A stretch of 7,533 nucleotides of DNA from NCBI GenBank assembly GCA_030598125.1, contig JAUVQN010000068.1, forward strand, positions 1 through 7,533, written 5' to 3'. Origin of the DNA: Coriobacteriia bacterium (GTDB taxonomy: Bacteria; Actinomycetota; Coriobacteriia; Anaerosomatales; JAUVQN01). The notes below the pieces were generated by a model that searched no databases, was not told where the DNA came from, and saw nothing but the letters and a program-made list of their open reading frames with translations. A program made the translations under genes and the position numbers. Of the stretch, positions 6,481 to 7,533 are shown piece by piece (the stretch's first letter is position 1; each line of letters opens with the position of its first letter).

Positions 6481-7155
6481 ATGTTCACCGGGCTCATCGA
6501 GTGCGAAGGGATCATCACACGCGTCGAGCGCATCCAGGGAGGGATGCGTCTGGAGGTGTATGCGCCCGAGTTCGGCCGAGACATGGCGATCGGCGACTCG
6601 ATCTCGGTCGACGGCGCGTGCCTCACGGTGACGAAGTTCATCCGAGGGGCCTTCCTCGCGGATGTCGCGGAGGAGACGCTCGCCGTGACCACACTCGGAC
6701 AGCTGAGTCAGGGCGCCCACGTGAACCTCGAGCGCGCCCTGCGCTTCAGCGACCGTCTGGGCGGCCATATCGTGACGGGTCACGTCGACGGTGTCGGCAC
6801 GCTCGTGAACCGGCGTCCCGCGGGCAACTCGACCGTGTATCAGTTCCGGGCCCCGAAGTCGGTGCTCCCATACGTGGCCCCCAAGGGCTCGGTGGCCGTC
6901 GACGGCATCTCGCTCACGGTGGCGCAGGTCGTCCCGGAAGGGTTCACCGCCGCCGTCGTTCCCCACACCGAGGAGACGACGACGCTCGCCGACAAGCCGA
7001 TCTCGTCGCCGGTGAACATGGAGGCCGACATGCTCGCGAAGTATGTCCGGCGGACGGTCGCCCAGTACATGGGACGTCCCGAGCCCGCGCCGGCGTCCCA
7101 GGAGCCGCGAGGAAGGCTCGGCGACATGCTGGGCGGGATATCGGAAGGCGGATGA
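6481..7155 (+). CDS. ribE: Riboflavin synthase (alpha chain)
   Basis: Riboflavin synthase converts two molecules of 6,7-dimethyl-8-ribityllumazine to riboflavin plus the pyrimidine precursor. The product is 224 residues and shows the family's internal duplication. Barrel 1 starts MFTGLIE and has SVDGACLTV (42-50). Barrel 2 has GGHIVTGHVDG (94-104), SVAVDGISLTV (137-147) and PHT (161-163). The C-terminal helix, VNMEADMLAKYVRR (178-191), is the trimerisation segment known from the family. A 26-residue Pro/Glu-rich then Gly-rich tail follows (199-224). ATG 6481 is chosen because the family almost always begins MFTG; an in-frame start at 6454 would add nine residues with no homology. AAGG/TAGG lie 6-10 bases upstream. 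The stop overlaps the next start as ATGA. Confidence 0.98.
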   Translation: MFTGLIECEGIITRVERIQGGMRLEVYAPEFGRDMAIGDSISVDGACLTVTKFIRGAFLADVAEETLAVTTLGQLSQGAHVNLERALRFSDRLGGHIVTGHVDGVGTLVNRRPAGNSTVYQFRAPKSVLPYVAPKGSVAVDGISLTVAQVVPEGFTAAVVPHTEETTTLADKPISSPVNMEADMLAKYVRRTVAQYMGRPEPAPASQEPRGRLGDMLGGISEGG

Positions 7156-7533
7156 GCGGCATGGAGCTCGATCGCGAGGACCACGCGGCCGTGTTCGCCT
7201 CCGTGGAGCAGGCGATAGAGGACTTCGCCGCTGGGCGGATGGTCATCATCGTGGACGACGAGGACCGTGAGAACGAAGGGGACCTCGCGCTACCCGCCGA
7301 GAAAGCGACCGCGGATGCCGTGAACTTCATGGCCACGCACGGACGCGGTCTCATCTGCCTGCCGATGTTCGCGGAGCGTCTCGAGGAGCTGCGCATCCCG
7401 CCGATGACGGACCAGAACACCTCGGCGTACGGCACCGCCTTCCATGTGAGCATCGGAGCGAAGGACCGGATCACGACCGGGATCTCGGCGGCCGACAGGG
7501 CGGAGACCATCAGGGTCGCGGTGGATCCGGCCA
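7152..7533 (+). CDS. ribBA: 3,4-dihydroxy-2-butanone 4-phosphate synthase (RibB domain), 5' part, probably RibBA
   Basis: The RibB domain converts D-ribulose 5-phosphate to formate and 3,4-dihydroxy-2-butanone 4-phosphate, the four-carbon unit of the lumazine ring. Only 127 codons are visible before the window ends. They contain VDDEDRENEGDL (34-45), the acidic active-site loop, then FMATHGRGLICL (59-70), YGTAFHVSI (93-101) and TTGISAADRAETI (108-120), all in family order. The position after VSI is Gly103-region sequence (GAK), where many relatives have Asp or Glu. Whether a GTP cyclohydrolase II (RibA) domain follows cannot be seen. A fused RibBA is the usual state in this actinobacterial gene order, so the symbol is an inference. 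ATG 7152 forms an ATGA overlap with ribE. ATG 7161, three codons later, is an alternative, with GGAAGG (7143-7148) 12 bases upstream rather than 3. Confidence 0.93.
   Translation, partial: MSGMELDREDHAAVFASVEQAIEDFAAGRMVIIVDDEDRENEGDLALPAEKATADAVNFMATHGRGLICLPMFAERLEELRIPPMTDQNTSAYGTAFHVSIGAKDRITTGISAADRAETIRVAVDPA

Noticed and set aside
1..7533. Mobile elements, CRISPR repeats, tRNA or rRNA genes, toxin-antitoxin or defence genes.
   Set aside because: Over 98% of the window is accounted for by nine conserved housekeeping genes. No terminal inverted repeats, regularly spaced repeats or RNA gene signatures were seen.

Overview
The window is a dense run of nine housekeeping genes, all on the + strand, with almost no non-coding DNA. 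By eye the DNA is roughly two-thirds G+C, with strong G/C third-position bias throughout, and I see no change of composition that would suggest a transferred segment. In order the genes are: the 3' end of ispH; a DUF512-family PDZ/radical-SAM protein; der (EngA GTPase); plsY; gpsA; rpe; ribD; ribE; and the 5' end of ribB/ribBA, which runs off the right edge.

The order points to a high-G+C actinobacterium, and I think most plausibly a deep lineage such as Coriobacteriia; this is inference. The left half (ispH, DUF512, der, plsY, gpsA) resembles a block familiar from Firmicutes. The right half (rpe, ribD, ribE, ribBA) is the riboflavin block known from Actinobacteria such as Mycobacterium and Corynebacterium. 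A lineage carrying both side by side fits an early-branching actinobacterium.

Region by region: 1-282 finishes the isoprenoid enzyme IspH. 279-1622 encodes a conserved radical-SAM protein of unknown function. 1619-2926 encodes the tandem GTPase for 50S ribosome assembly. 2935-4613 holds PlsY and GpsA, which use and make sn-glycerol 3-phosphate in phospholipid synthesis. 4610-5293 is ribulose-phosphate 3-epimerase. 5314-7533 holds riboflavin synthesis genes.

Five of the eight gene junctions are 4-base ATGA or GTGA overlaps. The other three are gaps of 8, 20 and 51 bases, so most of the window probably forms one transcript with translational coupling. The 51-base ribD-ribE gap is the only place with room for a promoter or RNA structure, and I see only weak candidates there. 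No tRNA, rRNA, mobile element, CRISPR array, FMN riboswitch or strong terminator is visible. I found no clearly new biological system. The least understood item is the DUF512 protein, and the most divergent known enzyme is the reductase half of RibD.
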